DNA of 64,000 nucleotides from contig ML681971.1 of NCBI GenBank assembly GCA_007922195.1, forward strand, positions 19,823,856 through 19,887,855, given 5' to 3'. Positions 12,553 to 24,258 of the stretch are shown here, piece by piece (position 1 is the first letter of the stretch; every line of letters begins with the position of its first letter). Below the pieces are notes generated by a model. It had not been told where the DNA came from. It did not search any database and saw only the letters and a program-made list of their open reading frames with translations. This stretch comes from Podocnemis expansa (lineage: Eukaryota > Chordata > Testudines > Podocnemididae). The translations under genes and the position numbers were made by a program.

Positions 12553-12774
12553 CAGAAATAATGTGAATTTTAAAAGGGATAGCCATGTTAGTCTAGTCCA
12601 GTGAAAAAACAACAAGGAGTTGTGTGGCACTTTAAGACTAACAGATTTATTTTTTGCATGAGCTTTTGTGGGAGAAGATCCCACTTCCTCAGATGCTTTG
12701 AAGATGGGTGAACTTACAGAAAGGAATGAAACTAAATGCAAGGGGGTGTAAAACATAGGATCAGAAATAATGTG
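12553..12774 (-). mobile_element. 5'-truncated PLE tail with 13-bp TSD
   Basis: A single antisense tail contains the complete 3' terminus (TTTTAAAAGGGATAGCC at the left) through GGGGGTGTAAAACATAGGAT. CAGAAATAATGTG flanks it perfectly at 12,553-12,565 and 12,762-12,774. The hammerhead-like core has lost the G of GAAA. Confidence 0.9.
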
Positions 12775-12874
12775 GACTACCTATGTAAACTACCTGTAGA
12801 AAAAAGTCAGCTTAAAGATACAGTAATATCCCAGTGACACTTCACTATTAATCACAGTGGCTGGTTGAATTTTC

Positions 12875-13135
12875 CCACTCAAAAAATGGTGTTTCGCCTA
12901 AATAAAATTTTTCCGCAAGAAAAGTGCAATTCCAGCTGAAATTTTCTCTTAGAGAAATCAAAAGACATTTCAGACCAAACAAACAAACAAACAAAATATT
13001 TTGATTTTGGAACTGTTGAGACATTTCATTTCAGAAAATGTCAAAACTAAACATTTTTTTGACATTTTCCAAGTTGAAGTTTCTCTAAACACTTCATCCT
13101 GTGAAAAGTTTCAACGGGATGACATTTTTGACCCA
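12875..13135. repeat. AT-rich dispersed repeat (family C)
   Basis: It is rich in GAAATTTT, CATTTT and AAAATGTC blocks, partly self-complementary, and similar in composition and phrases to segments at 28.3, 29.7, 43.8, 54.7 and 60.7 kb. It contains a small CAAA run (about 12,980). Confidence 0.5.
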
Positions 13136-14005
13136 ATCTGAGATGAAAACAAACATAGAAATAGAGACATTTCCAGTGAGAAGGTAATTCTGTTTTTCTA
13201 TTAGCCCTATTAAACCACGGCTCCAGTTGCTCATTATTGAAAGACTAGCAATATGAACAAATAGTAATATAAAATGAGCCCATAGTGCATATGGTACATA
13301 ATACAGCCTGTACCACAAGATAAACTTACCGAGGCAAACAGACCCATGCACTCCCAAGAATCATAATCAGGGCTAAATTGGGGCTTGTAGCCACAACCCC
13401 ACATTCTAATCCCATCCCTCTGTCATAATCTTCCCTTTCCTTTGGCTGGAAGCAAGTGTCAGTTAAGATGAATGGGTCAGTCACATCTCTTGGAGTTATT
13501 ATTTCAGGCTGCTTGCAGACTCATATCAATTACCATTGGATCGCATTTTCAAACTTTTCAGCCGGTGATGGCTAGGAATCCTATTTATTTTTTAAATGGC
13601 AACAGAGTCTGATCCCATCATGTGACTACAAAAGGTGGGCTCTAAGCATTAAACTATAATGTTTGTGTCAATCTAGCTGTGTCTGGCAGGGGCCCATACT
13701 AGGTGACCTTTAAACCACAAAAGGCTTTTAACCATGAAACAACTTCACCCTGATGTCCGTTCCAGCATATAAAAAATGAATCAGGATCCTACAGTCAGTC
13801 TTCTATTACCATACTGATCATCTGAGAGAATGATAATCAGTTACGAATCAATTTCTGATCTCTCTCCCCATCTCTCCTCCCTCACATTTTTAGATAATTG
13901 ACACTCATGGCGAATTTGTACAGCTAGTAACACAGGCAGTGGAGAGTCATCTTTGAAGACAAGTGTCGCATGGCATTCTTTCTTCCACCCAGAGACAGAA
14001 AAATT
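13136..14005. other. Unique non-coding stretch
   Basis: Nothing recognisable. Confidence 0.4.
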
Positions 14006-14370
14006 GTTGTTAGCTATGTTACCTCTAAGCTGTGCGCGTGTGCGCATGCACACAAGTTGCGAAACCCATGCACACAACAAAATAAAACATGCACAAAAAA
14101 ATTCAACAGTGCTAATATTTTTATGCTACTTAAAGAAGGTGATTTCAAGTAGCATGTTTCAAATAAGGTTTTATAAAATCATTTCCATCACCATATCAAA
14201 ATAAAATTTAGACATTATCTGCATCATACACGCTTATTTCATTGCACTCACAAGTTTGACCACACTCACTGGAGTATGCACAAATTTGGACACTGGTTCC
14301 AAAAATTTGCACAAAAGAAATTTTTTGCACACACAGCCTATGAAAAATTGGAGGGAACACTGGTTGTTAA
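14006..14370. mobile_element. Non-autonomous hAT-type element (GTTCCCTC ends)
   Basis: The left end CTATGTTACCTCTAAGCTGT pairs with the right end GGAGGGAACACTG (inverted: CAGTGTTCCCTCC). The flanks GTTGTTAG (14,006-14,013) and GTTGTTAA (14,363-14,370) agree at 7 of 8 positions, as expected for hAT. The 349-bp body is AT-rich with GTGCGCGTGTGCGCATGCAC near the left end. There is no transposase frame. Confidence 0.75.
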
Positions 14371-15374
14371 GGATATTGCTTCGGCAAGTCAGCAGAAAAG
14401 AACATGACGTTACAGTTATTAGTTCTTTCTACAGTGCTTCATGAACACATGGCATATTACAACCAGGCAAAAATATCCTGGCCCTGAGGGGTTTCTAAAG
14501 GTACATCGGCACTTCACATACAACACAGGCTTTTATCCCCTAAGCCCCTCCTATCCACATGCCCAGAACTCTCATTTGAATTTCTTCATACTTTAAACCT
14601 GCATTCACTGGTCCTGCAACAAGCAAAAGCTGGAGCTTGGTTCCTGCTTTCACAAGGGCTGTCTTTCTTAATTATGAGGATGCAGGCTAAATCACAGTTG
14701 TGTGCTGAAGCTAAAGCACAGTTGTGTGCTCCTCTGTTGCCTTGCCATGGCTCCCTCATCTTCCCAGAAAGACAGACAAATTTCCCCACAATGCACTAGG
14801 AAAGGCACCACAAACTGTGTCCCCTGAGTTCTAGAGAGAAATACACGTCAGGCCAGGAACAGTGAGAACACAAGAACTCAAATACGGTTTTGCAGGTGGA
14901 TCTGCTCAGGCTGGGATAGGTTAACCCAGGAGTCAACTACCCAGGCTAACTGTCCTAACCAGATCTGTTATTCATTTCATTGCTCAGTGCTTCCATTTCA
15001 AGCTACCCTCTAGGGATCCGGTTACTGGCAACAACAACTTTCTTCCCTTCCCCCTTCAAGTATTATTGAAATAAATACTTCAAGAACACAGAAATCCTGA
15101 CAGCAAACCGGTAATGCACAGGCTAACTTCCCTAACTCAGCCCTACTGCAAGCTTCGAGGCTAACCAGCTCTCTTTACCACGAGATGGAGGTCACAAAAC
15201 CACACAAATAGTTTCCTGCAAAGACAGGGATGACAGGACGACTGTACCAGCCTGGGCTGCTGAGAAAGTTTCAGTATTTTCACAGGTGCTCAGGCAAAGC
15301 AGAGACTTGGCTTTCAAACAGCTTCATCCACCGCATGACACTGGAAGGATTCAAGAACCAAGGGCCTGAGGAAT
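14371..15374. other. Unique non-coding stretch
   Basis: Nothing recognisable. Confidence 0.4.
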
Positions 15375-15379
15375 CAAAC

Positions 15380-15480
15380 ATACCAAGGCCGAAAGGGGTC
15401 AATGGGCTCATCTAATCTGACCTGCTGGATTATGCAGGCCATAGACTTGCCCCAGAACAACTCCCTATCCAGAGTGGTTA
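15380..15480 (-). mobile_element. CR1 LINE 3' end fragment
   Basis: AAAGGGGTCAATGGGCTCAT followed by CTAATCTGACCTGCTG is the worn antisense CR1 3' end. Confidence 0.55.
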
Positions 15481-15645
15481 GCATACGGTAGCAGCAGGGG
15501 CAAATGATGGGCTCCAAGTGGCCCAGTTGTTATTTTTGCCTCCAATGTGGGTTCAGGAAGGTGGATGACCAACATTCTGCCACTAGAAACTACAGCTGGC
15601 TTCCTGCCCTGCACACAAAAGAACACGGTGAGGTTGTAAACTACA

Positions 15646-15712
15646 CTCAGTGAAAGCTCATGCAATAAATAAATTTGTTAGTCTTTAAAAGTACCATAGG
15701 ACTACTTGTTTG
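15646..15712 (+). mobile_element. PLE tail fragment ending at CTTGTTTG
   Basis: GTGAAAGCTCATGCAATAAA and TTGTTAGTCTTTAAAAGTAC belong to the PLE tail. It stops at ACTTGTTTGCC, the short end also used by fold-back arms. A diverged flanking match (AAACTACACTC versus AAATCTCCACTC) may be a worn target duplication. Confidence 0.75.
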
Positions 15713-16556
15713 CCTTGGAAATCTCCACTCTCATTTCTAGATCTGATCCAAAAGGAAGAGGACTCACAAAAATTTGGAACTAACCAGTCAAGATGTCATC
15801 ATGAATACAGCTTTTCCACAACAAGTCTTAATGCAACAAGTGCTAGATGCAGAAGGTCAGATTTATCCCACTGGAAACTTCATGGCATATATCTAGATTT
15901 AAAAGGCCAACATGTCTTCCCACACTTCTTCCAACGGAGATGAATTCCCAACACCTGGAAAATCAGGGTTGGGCAAGGTAAGTCACAGAAGTTACGGATC
16001 ACCTATCAGTCACCACAAATAATTAACTTTTCGGCAATAGTGATTTTTAAAAATGAGTGCATTTGCTGTCACAATTAGCTTCTAACATAGCTTTTTGCTT
16101 TTCATGGCAACATTAGCTCAGTAAATGAAGAAGAACATTTCTTTTAGAGAAATATCATGCCAAGCAGTATGTATATACTTGGTACACAGTCTACCCTTCA
16201 CATGACTTGACATGCTCTGAAGTGAAGCAGATACATTCTACTTATAACAGTCCATTTACTCTCTACATGTGTCTATGATGATCAGATAAATGGTGTGACA
16301 TGCTGTCCTAGTCCGGTAAGCCACAGTGCTGCATTAAAAAAATAGGTTACATTAGGGGGAAAAATGGATTCTTGATATATTCAAGCATGTAGAAGTCATA
16401 TGCTGTTGATAGTCTATAAGATACTGAGTTGATTTGGCATTGCTTTGGCTTTCTCAGCCATATTTCATCCCATTCATGACCTATTAGAAATGGGCAACCA
16501 TTGTACTCAAAAGCAAAGACCTCTGTGAACCTTCATATCAAACACCCCTATGAAAA
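15713..16556. other. Unique non-coding stretch
   Basis: Nothing recognisable. Confidence 0.4.
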
Positions 16557-16790
16557 TGGTAGGTGGTATGGCTTACTAGATAGAGCACTATGGTGGGACT
16601 CAGGAAATCTGTATTCTGTTCCAACCTCTGTCACTTGCTGGCTAGGTGACTTTGGGCAAGTCACTTCACTGTTCTGTGCCTTAGTTTTCCTATCTGCGAA
16701 ATCGGAATAATGGTGCTTGCTTACTTTGTAAAGCCCATTGAGATTTACCAATGAATAGCACTGTAGAAGAGATGGATATTATTGCTGAAT
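16557..16790 (+). repeat. MIR (tRNA-derived SINE)
   Basis: A tRNA-like head (TGGCTTACTAGATAGAGCAC, box A-like; TCTGTTCCAACC, box B-like) is followed by GGGCAAGTCACTTCACTG, then a worn CCTTAGTTTTCCTATCTG, then an L2-like tail (TTTGTAAAGCCCATTGAGAT). This is one of the best-preserved MIR copies here. Confidence 0.85.
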
Positions 16791-16893
16791 CTTTTAGAGA
16801 TTCAAAAATATTGACTTAGCTCAGGCTGAGAAGTACCACCATCTGTGTGCAGTTCCATCACCTTCATATGTAAGTGACAGAATCAGGTACTGG

Positions 16894-17390
16894 GGCTGTA
16901 TCTACACTTACAATTTAGTTTGAATTAATGAGGATTAATTCAAACGTAATTAATGCATGGCTACACTGGCTTTCATTACTTGGAACTAAGGAATTCCTTA
17001 GTTTTAAGTAATAAAATCTTGCTTAACTTCAAAGTAACTGTTAATTTGAACTTATTAGTTCAAATTAACCCAAGGTAGCCACTTTAATTTGAACTAACCA
17101 TTAGTTCAAATAAACACCATTTGACCTTCTCCATCCCAGGGTGCCTTCCTCTTTCTATGTATTGGGTGGGAGCATGACCCTTCTTGGCTGCCGTGCTGCC
17201 ACACTTCCCACGGTGTCCCCTTCCTAAATTGAACTAGCAAGTCCTGTCCATGGACATGCTAGTTCGATTTGGGTTTCTAGTGGGGCCATATTCGTTCGAA
17301 TTAACTTACTTCAATTTAACCATTATTTCTTTGATTTAATTAGCTTGAAGTAAGTTAATTTGAACTAATGTTCTAAGTGTAGACATAACC
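16894..17390. mobile_element. TIR element of the TTCGAA family (family A)
   Basis: The left end GGCTGTATCTACACTT is inverted at the right as AAGTGTAGACATAACC. The interior is rich in TTTGAATTAA and GTTCAAATTAA palindromic blocks. I found no clear target duplication. Confidence 0.7.
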
Positions 17391-19429
17391 CAGGTGATTT
17401 ACCCCATACCACACATAAAGTTCATGGCAGAGCCAAGGGACTGAACACACACCTCAGGCAGAAGAAAGGTTTGAACTCAATAGTGTCAACCCCAATCCAA
17501 GATTTTAGCTGTTCTTGCCCTTAATTTGAGTGATGACATTTAAAATTCCTAAACCTTCCTCAAGGGCATTATGGCCTGTTCTACAAATCTGAGCAAGAGC
17601 CAAACAAAACAAAACAAAACAAAAAGCTTATAAAACCAAGGAGGAAATCATGTGATGAGAACAAAGCAGCAGCCTTTCTATGTGAAGCATGTCATAATAA
17701 ACCAACCTAAAAAAGCCCATAAAAACCTCTTTCAATTTAGATTTGAAGAAAACATACCTTTTGCTTTTATGAACACTCGGCATTTCTGAAGCTTTCCAGC
17801 ACGCCCACAAAAAAAAATCAGATCAGACCACCACCTGCAGTTTGCTAACTGAACGCACTCACATGGTATGTCTTTTCCAGGATACAGTGACCTCGATTAC
17901 AATGCATAATTTAGACCAGACTCCAGAACTGGCACTTTCACTTTGGAGCAGACAAGCATGAGCAGTAGATTTTCACCACATTCTGACTCACCATTTTTAA
18001 AGGACAACCACGCTTTATGTAAAAGCTTGTGGAACCCTTTTATCTCATTGCAAAGCCAAGTAAGTCATGAATCGTCTTTTAATTGCCTTAATTACACAAT
18101 GATAAAAATGAATAATCAGCAATGAAACAGGAACCCTCCAGTCCTGCCAGTAGGTCTGATCCTATTCCTCAAACAAAACTGCGCCGTGGTTTTGATGGAA
18201 ATTTTGCCTAAATCCCAACACGAGCAGATCAGTATTTAAATTCATGAGAAAGGCTGGAGACTTCCACATTTGTTTTAAGGCAGTTTGCATTATTTCAGAC
18301 CTACAGAGCAATGTCTATTTATGTTTTTCCACTCTGTTTTTACTGTTAACAAATAGTCACTTAATACTTATGTTTAAAGAACTGTGGAAAGCCAAACATC
18401 AAGTGGTAGAGATCTATGCTTCAGATGCTTCGGAGCTTGAAGTCCTGGATTTAACCCCAAATGACAACCCTGACAATTCCAAACAGACTTCATTCAATGA
18501 GATTTTTCAAGGCTACCACAGGACTCTGCAATATCTATCACAGTAATCTATGAATTTGCTTGGCTTCTCTCAGCACTCATTGTGTTGTACAGGAGGTGAC
18601 ATGACACAGGAGCAAATCCAAAAGCCATCAAGTGCATTCTCCCCTTCTTCTAAAAGCCAGGTCATTTAACTCCTGGGAAAACACAGAAGAACTACCCTGT
18701 GCTTAAGAAAAGGCAAAACAAGGCCCTGTTGCACTGACTGCTACAGGGGATTCCTAAACGCCATAACTGTATGTCAGAACCATTCAGACTATATCTCACT
18801 AGCCTAGGTAAACATCCTGCTGCTGTTAAGGAGGGTATGTAGAGATGGCTATCCTTTCCAGGCTGACAACATGTGCTGAGTGTGGCTGTTTTACATTACA
18901 AGATTTTATTGGGCCTATTAATGTCCCAGTACAACATTCAAACATTTATTTCTTTGACTTACTGAAGCGTCACATTTACAGTGGCAAAACTTGGGAACCT
19001 AAATAAAATGCTGCCTTAATTTGGGGCACATGTCTTTAGCAAAGCTTCATGGAGAGCCTAGGGAGGCAAAGAGAAAATTAGGAGTGTGAACTGTAAAGAA
19101 GTGCATATCAAATGGGATAGCATCACACAAGTTAATACGTTAGCAGAGAAAATGCGTCTGTGACTAAATAGAATCTGTGAAAGGTACAGAGCCAAATTCT
19201 GCCCTCTTGAAAACTTATCACTGGACTTGGATTATATGTGAACCGTGGAGAAAGGATGGTTGTGTGAATAAGACACTGGACTGATTTTTCAGTTCACTGG
19301 CAATTCCAAATATATACTGTATGCACTATGGATGGAGGCAGGGAGGGAGGGAGAGAGAGAGGAAGGAAAGAAACATCTTGTTTGACTCAGAATGAAACAA
19401 TTTAATTCTTAGCCTTTGTAAATCGTTTT
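17391..19429. other. Non-coding stretch with simple repeats
   Basis: It contains an (AAAAC)n tract (17,603-17,624) and a GGGA/GA tract (19,331-19,372). A 100-residue frame at 18,244-18,546 (+) has no recognisable domain, and I do not call it a gene. Confidence 0.45.
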
Positions 19430-19660
19430 GAAAGTTGCTAAATAAAATTTAGGAAAATTAAAAGAAATACACATTTTGAACCAAAAAAATCAAAATATTT
19501 CATTGGGAAAATGTCAATAAAACATTCAATTTTTTGCCCCTAAATATGTAAATTGGTGAAACTGACATGAATTTGGGCCATGTTTTAGTGACAACAAATC
19601 TACATTTCTCATTAGAAAAATGGGCTGGCCAAAAAATCTTCACCAACTTGATTAGACTTG
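19430..19660. repeat. AT-rich dispersed repeat (family C)
   Basis: AATAAAATTTAGGAAAATTA and CAAAATATTTCATTGGGAAA resemble the other family C segments. Boundaries are approximate. Confidence 0.4.
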
Positions 19661-20049
19661 GCCTCATGAAATCTAACTTTAGTTCCTGGCTTCCTAGATG
19701 ACCTTTAACAAGCATCTGTGACTCACTTCTCCATCGGGGGACAACAAATAAGGATAAATAAAATATAGGAATAATAATGTTTCCTTTGTCCTATCTATCT
19801 AGGGACCATCTCTTGCTATGTGTGCTTACTGGAGACATTACTGTTGTACAAAGGTCTCCATAAATTACTGTTGTACAAATGCAAATAAGAAAATATTCCC
19901 ATAAAGCCTATTGCTCAAATAGCTGCAGTATCTCAAAACAAAATTAGTGCCTGGATTTAGGTCACACCCCTAATCTAAAGTAAAATTTAGTGGGAAAGCA
20001 ATTATGGGAATGGAAAAGAAACACTTATGCAACCAGAGTCCCACTCAAT

Positions 20050-20572
20050 TACATCCCATGAAGGCAGACAACCAAAGACTGACTAATTTTTAGAAGCGCT
20101 TGTATACAAAATCAAGGAGTTTAAATATGGGTGAAGTTGAGTGCCTGTTATTAAATGAGAGTACTGACACAACAAGCATTGCAGAAACTTGGTGGAATAA
20201 TGGTAATCAATAAGATCTGGTAACACCAGGTTCAAAATACACAGAAATGACAGAATAGGTCACACTGATGGGGGATTGGCACTGTAGGTGACAGTCAAAC
20301 ATACAGGGTCAAACACAGTAAAAACCATAAATCAAACTACACCACAGAATCTCTGTGCTTGAAAAACAAGAGCCAAGAAATATTCTTCTGACCGGACTGA
20401 TGATGGTGACTGCGAAATACTCAGGGCTGTTAGAGAGCATACAAAACCAGAAAACCCAGTAATAAAGGGTGGGGGGGTTCAGATATCCCCAGATTGACTG
20501 GCCACATGTCGTTGTGACACTGGTAGACCAGATGACCACTCATACCAAGGTCCCAGGCCTTGCTGAACACTT
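20050..20572 (+). mobile_element. CR1 LINE ORF2 endonuclease-region fragment
   Basis: Scattered plus-strand frames give SIAETWWNNG (the ETWW motif of the LINE apurinic-type endonuclease, including its catalytic Glu) at about 20,175. Further on PDYPQIDWP, the 'NYP-IDW' block of CR1, lies at about 20,485. Multiple frameshifts make it a pseudogene. Confidence 0.7.
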
Positions 20573-20635
20573 ATAAATGCATAGCTAAACAAAACGGAGT
20601 TGTGCAGCACTTTAAGACTAACAGATTTATTTTTT

Positions 20636-20676
20636 GCATGAGCTTTCATGGGAGAAGATCCCACTTCCTCAGATGC
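20636..20676 (-). ncRNA. Hammerhead-ribozyme-like core, left arm
   Basis: On the minus strand: GCAT, CTGAGGA, A, GTGGGA-loop-TCCCAT, GAAA, GCTC, ATGC. All invariant core bases are present. The stem II closing pair is G-U. See the plus-strand copy at 20,934 for structure notes. Confidence 0.6.
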
Positions 20677-20933
20677 TTCGAAGATGGGTGAACTTACAGA
20701 AAGGAATGAAAGTAAATGCAAGGGGGTGTAAAACAGGATCAGGTCATACAGTAACAGCAGATCAGAGCAGTTGTTAGGTTCAAACCCTGGGAAGCCTGAA
20801 GTCAAATTACCTTTTGTAATGGGAAAAGAACCTGAAACTGCTCTGATTTGCTGTTACTTTATGACCTGATCCTATGTTTTACACCCCCTTGCATTTAGTT
20901 TCATTCCTTTCTGTAAGTTCACCCATCTTCGAA

Positions 20934-20974
20934 GCATCTGAGGAAGTGGGATCTTCTCCCACGAAAGCTCATGC
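20934..20974 (+). ncRNA. Hammerhead-ribozyme-like core, best copy
   Basis: The 41-nt motif reads GCAT (stem I), CTGAGGA (fits CUGANGA), one extra A, GTGGGA / TCCCAC (6-bp stem II around a 5-nt loop), GAAA, then GCTC and ATGC (stem I partner). Cleavage would be expected after the C of AGCTC. Helix III is replaced by palindromic AGCT, which can only pair with a second molecule. Hammerhead motifs with minimal helix III are known from PLE terminal repeats. The extra A before stem II is a departure from the canonical core. Activity is inferred. Confidence 0.65.
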
Positions 20975-21260
20975 AAAAAATAAATCTGTTAGTCTTAAAG
21001 TGCCACACAACTCCTTGTTGTTTTTTTACTGGACTAGACTAACACGGCTAACCCTTTTGAAATTAGCTAAACAAAGGAGGAGTCCGGCAGCACTTTTAAA
21101 GGCTAACAAATGTATTTATCCCATGAGCTTTCATGGAGGAAAATCACACTTCTTCAGATGCTTGTTGATGGGGAACTTAGAGAATGAGAGGAAAATAAAT
21201 GCAGGAAAGTATAACTCATGGGATCAGGTTAGTCAGTTACAGCAAATCAAATGCATAGCT

Positions 21261-23742
21261 GGACTCTAGCCTTGATTACCTGTGAGTTGGCATTAACAAA
21301 ACAGATACTAGATGTTAAATTGATAACAATGTGCCCAAGGGTCCCTAAACCTCTGACCACAAGCTGGAATTGGAAAAGAGGGGGTGAATCACTCAGTAAA
21401 TTGGCTTGTTCTGTTCATTCCCTTTGAAACACCCAGCACTAGCCACTGTCAGGTGACAGAATACTGGGCTAGACATGCACCAGCATGGCTGTTCTTAAGT
21501 CATTTACGTGACTAGCCACAAGCTCATTTCTTTCGTTCAGTGAGAAGAAAAGCAAAAGCAGCAAACTGAAGCAAAGACTGTGTCTCCCCCCAGCAGCCTT
21601 GGTGTTTCTGAAGGAGGTTCTGCAGCAATCTTTTTTAGGTCATTCTAGCTTTGCCAAGCTCACTCAAGAAGATGAAGTCTGGAACTTCTGGACATTGGTT
21701 CCAAAATGAGGAGTTCTAGAGCACCTGCAATGAGCAACTAGAGCCTCAGATGAGGCTAACAAATGAAGTGACATATGGTAACACAAACCCTGCTGGACTG
21801 CTTGCCAGTCGAAAAAATCGTCATGGGCTCTGTCATTATTTGGGAAGAGATTTTTATTTTAAATCAGGGATGGTTGGGAGGTTATAATTAGACACAGACC
21901 ATTCACACTGAGACCCAAAATAATGCTCACCTCTCCTGCTTTCAGGCTTCATCACAAATGGAAAATTCAGCCTTGATTTCCCTAACATGCCGATGAATAA
22001 GTGTGGGCTGGCTCACTGCTATAAAGGCAAAAGTAATGTTTTTCCTACCTCAGGCTGCAACTTACTGGCTTTGCAGGCTGAATCTTAATTTGGGACAGAG
22101 AAAAAAATAAAGGGGTTGTCACTTTAAATATGTGGAGTTTGTAACAGGAAAGCCAGAACTTCCATTGCAGACCCATACACAAAGGCATGCATACTATGTG
22201 TATCCATCTGCAGAGGTATCTCTGAAGTAATGTTTTTGCTCTGGAAAAATACTTATCAAGCATTGTCAATACCTACTGCAAATGTCCATTTGCACGAGCT
22301 CAGACATGCTGCCCAAGGACCCTGTTCAATCCCCACTGGAGTTCCCTTGACTTCATTAGGAATTAGGTAAGTCCTATCCCATACACTTCAGAAGTGACAC
22401 TCTAGACACCTTTCTCAGCTGGAGTGAAATTAAAATAGTCAGAGCCACTGAGTCCTTATAGGCACATCCAGAACTTTAAAAGCCTTGGATTTAGTTCTCA
22501 AAAGCCCATTTGAGCACAGATAATGGCCCCAAAGACTTTTCCAAAAACTCAAATGAAGCGTTGAAAGCCACACAATACCATAACTGGGGAAAAACACAAC
22601 AGGAGGATGACGCAAGGGAAGTGGCATAGACAAACCCTAAAGCACACAACTCAAAGGCTGACTATTAAAGTACTATAAAATAGTTACATGTACCATGAAA
22701 TTACTCGGCACCCTTTGTACAAATAGTTCTCTGCCTTGGTCATCTTAATCTAAATAAACCAAGATGAGAAAATAGAGAATTGATCAAAGTTCAAGGGGGA
22801 GGGAGGGAGAGAGAGAGACAGAGAGAGAGGAATTATTGATAGAGAAGAACAGGAGGGATTGAAAATACAGACTTGGAGCAGAACAAGGCTTGCTTGATGG
22901 GTGGGAGGGGAACAAAGAGTATGCGCCCAGCTGAGGAACAAGAGATCTATCTACCTATCTTTCTATCTACCTAAACACTTTCACAGGCCTCATCACCATA
23001 GAGCCTGAGCACCTAGAAACACGCAGCCAAGCAGGAAAGAAGGAGAGAAATGGACCATTAAGGCAAGAACATAGGGAGCAAGACTGGATAGTGACAAAAT
23101 TAGGAAAGACTGAGAACTGAGCCAGACCTTGTTTCAAGCCTCCTGTGCTGTTAATTCCTTACACCTGCCTAGTTGATCCACCTGGGCAAAACTACAATGG
23201 TTGAAGTGGGTTATAGTCTTCCTTGTGGTTCACTGATCACATGAACTGGCCCTTTACCATATATGTCACACTTCATCCCTCTGGAGTTTCTGATAATTCT
23301 CTCATCAGTTAATCAGAGATCATGGAACAACATAGAAGAGACCTGAACTTCTCCCACCCTGGGCAATCAAGAGGTAATGTTATTAGATATACTTTAACAA
23401 GTGCTGCTCCCATCACGGCACTTCTCTCATTTTGAGATGGGTGGTAAGAGGCCCTGTGCATATATTTTCTTTTTATTCAGGAGGTATCATAACTGCAGAG
23501 TAGCTCAGTTTTACTGGGGCTCAGAACTCCCTCTTGCAAATTCACTGAACACAAAATTTCTATCATAAACATCATTAAAGTAACATGAACAAAAGTAAAA
23601 CATTTTTAGAACACATGCCATATGCTAAAATGCACAGACACTCACGGCCCACCTAGCCCTGGTAAGAACTCAACAGGGAAATTCTTGAAAAGAAGCAAAT
23701 TTAATTGCAGACAGAGCAAACTCTTATGAGACTGCAAGGTTT

Positions 23743-23746
<4 letters not shown>
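21261..23746. other. Non-coding stretch with simple repeats
   Basis: No gene. It contains a GA-rich tract (22,796-22,830) and a CTAT/CTAC tract (22,945-22,975). Confidence 0.45.

Positions 23747-23801
<55 letters not shown>
23747..23801. repeat. (CA)n microsatellite
   Basis: About 27 uninterrupted CA units, long enough to be a likely polymorphic marker. Confidence 0.97.
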
Positions 23802-23804
<3 letters not shown>

Positions 23805-24258
23805 GAATTTAAGCCAACTGTTACCAAACAATTTAATACCTTTCTGCACCGTAAAATAAATTACTCCAACAATATGTTTCTTCTAGTGGCGACAGAGACA
23901 CTGGATAGAAACCATTACAGTAACAAAGCTTGTCAATTTCAGCCAATGTGAGAAAAACAAACAGTCTGTTCTTCACAGTGGGAGAAAGAAACTAATCAGG
24001 ATGTAGAGAGGGTTATGCTATGCTTTGCTGGTTTTGATGGTTTGCAACTCAACGATATGGGGAGAGGTCTCACTAAACATAATTCAGTTGTAGTTACCAC
24101 AGAACATAGAAGGCTTTGGCTCAGTTCTCCAAACCTGACTTACTTTTTTCGAGCCTAATCGTGGAAGGCTCTGAGAGGGGAATTTTATTACCCTCTTGCC
24201 ACAACCTTGAGGCAAGAATGAGTCCCCGATGAATGCTCACTGCTATACTAGCTCTGCT

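Larger units (their letters stand above)
20582..21075 (+). mobile_element. Fold-back PLE insertion with 12-bp TSD
   Basis: The left arm is antisense and extends from the CTTGTTTT stop back into the last coding segment (reverse of GGTTCTTTTCCCATTAC). The right arm is a full sense tail ending CGGCTAACCCTTTTGAAA. The two meet near 20,833. TAGCTAAACAAA is duplicated exactly on both sides. Both arms retain a hammerhead-like core. Confidence 0.92.
20575..21260 (-). mobile_element. Older PLE tail insertion, split by a younger PLE
   Basis: AAATGCATAGCT flanks the unit perfectly at 20,575-20,586 and 21,249-21,260. The element reads antisense, from AAACAAAGGAGGAGTCC to a worn inner tail end. A younger fold-back PLE has inserted near its left edge, with its own target duplication at 20,582-20,593 and 21,064-21,075. 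The visible tail of the older copy is 21,076-21,248. Confidence 0.85.
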
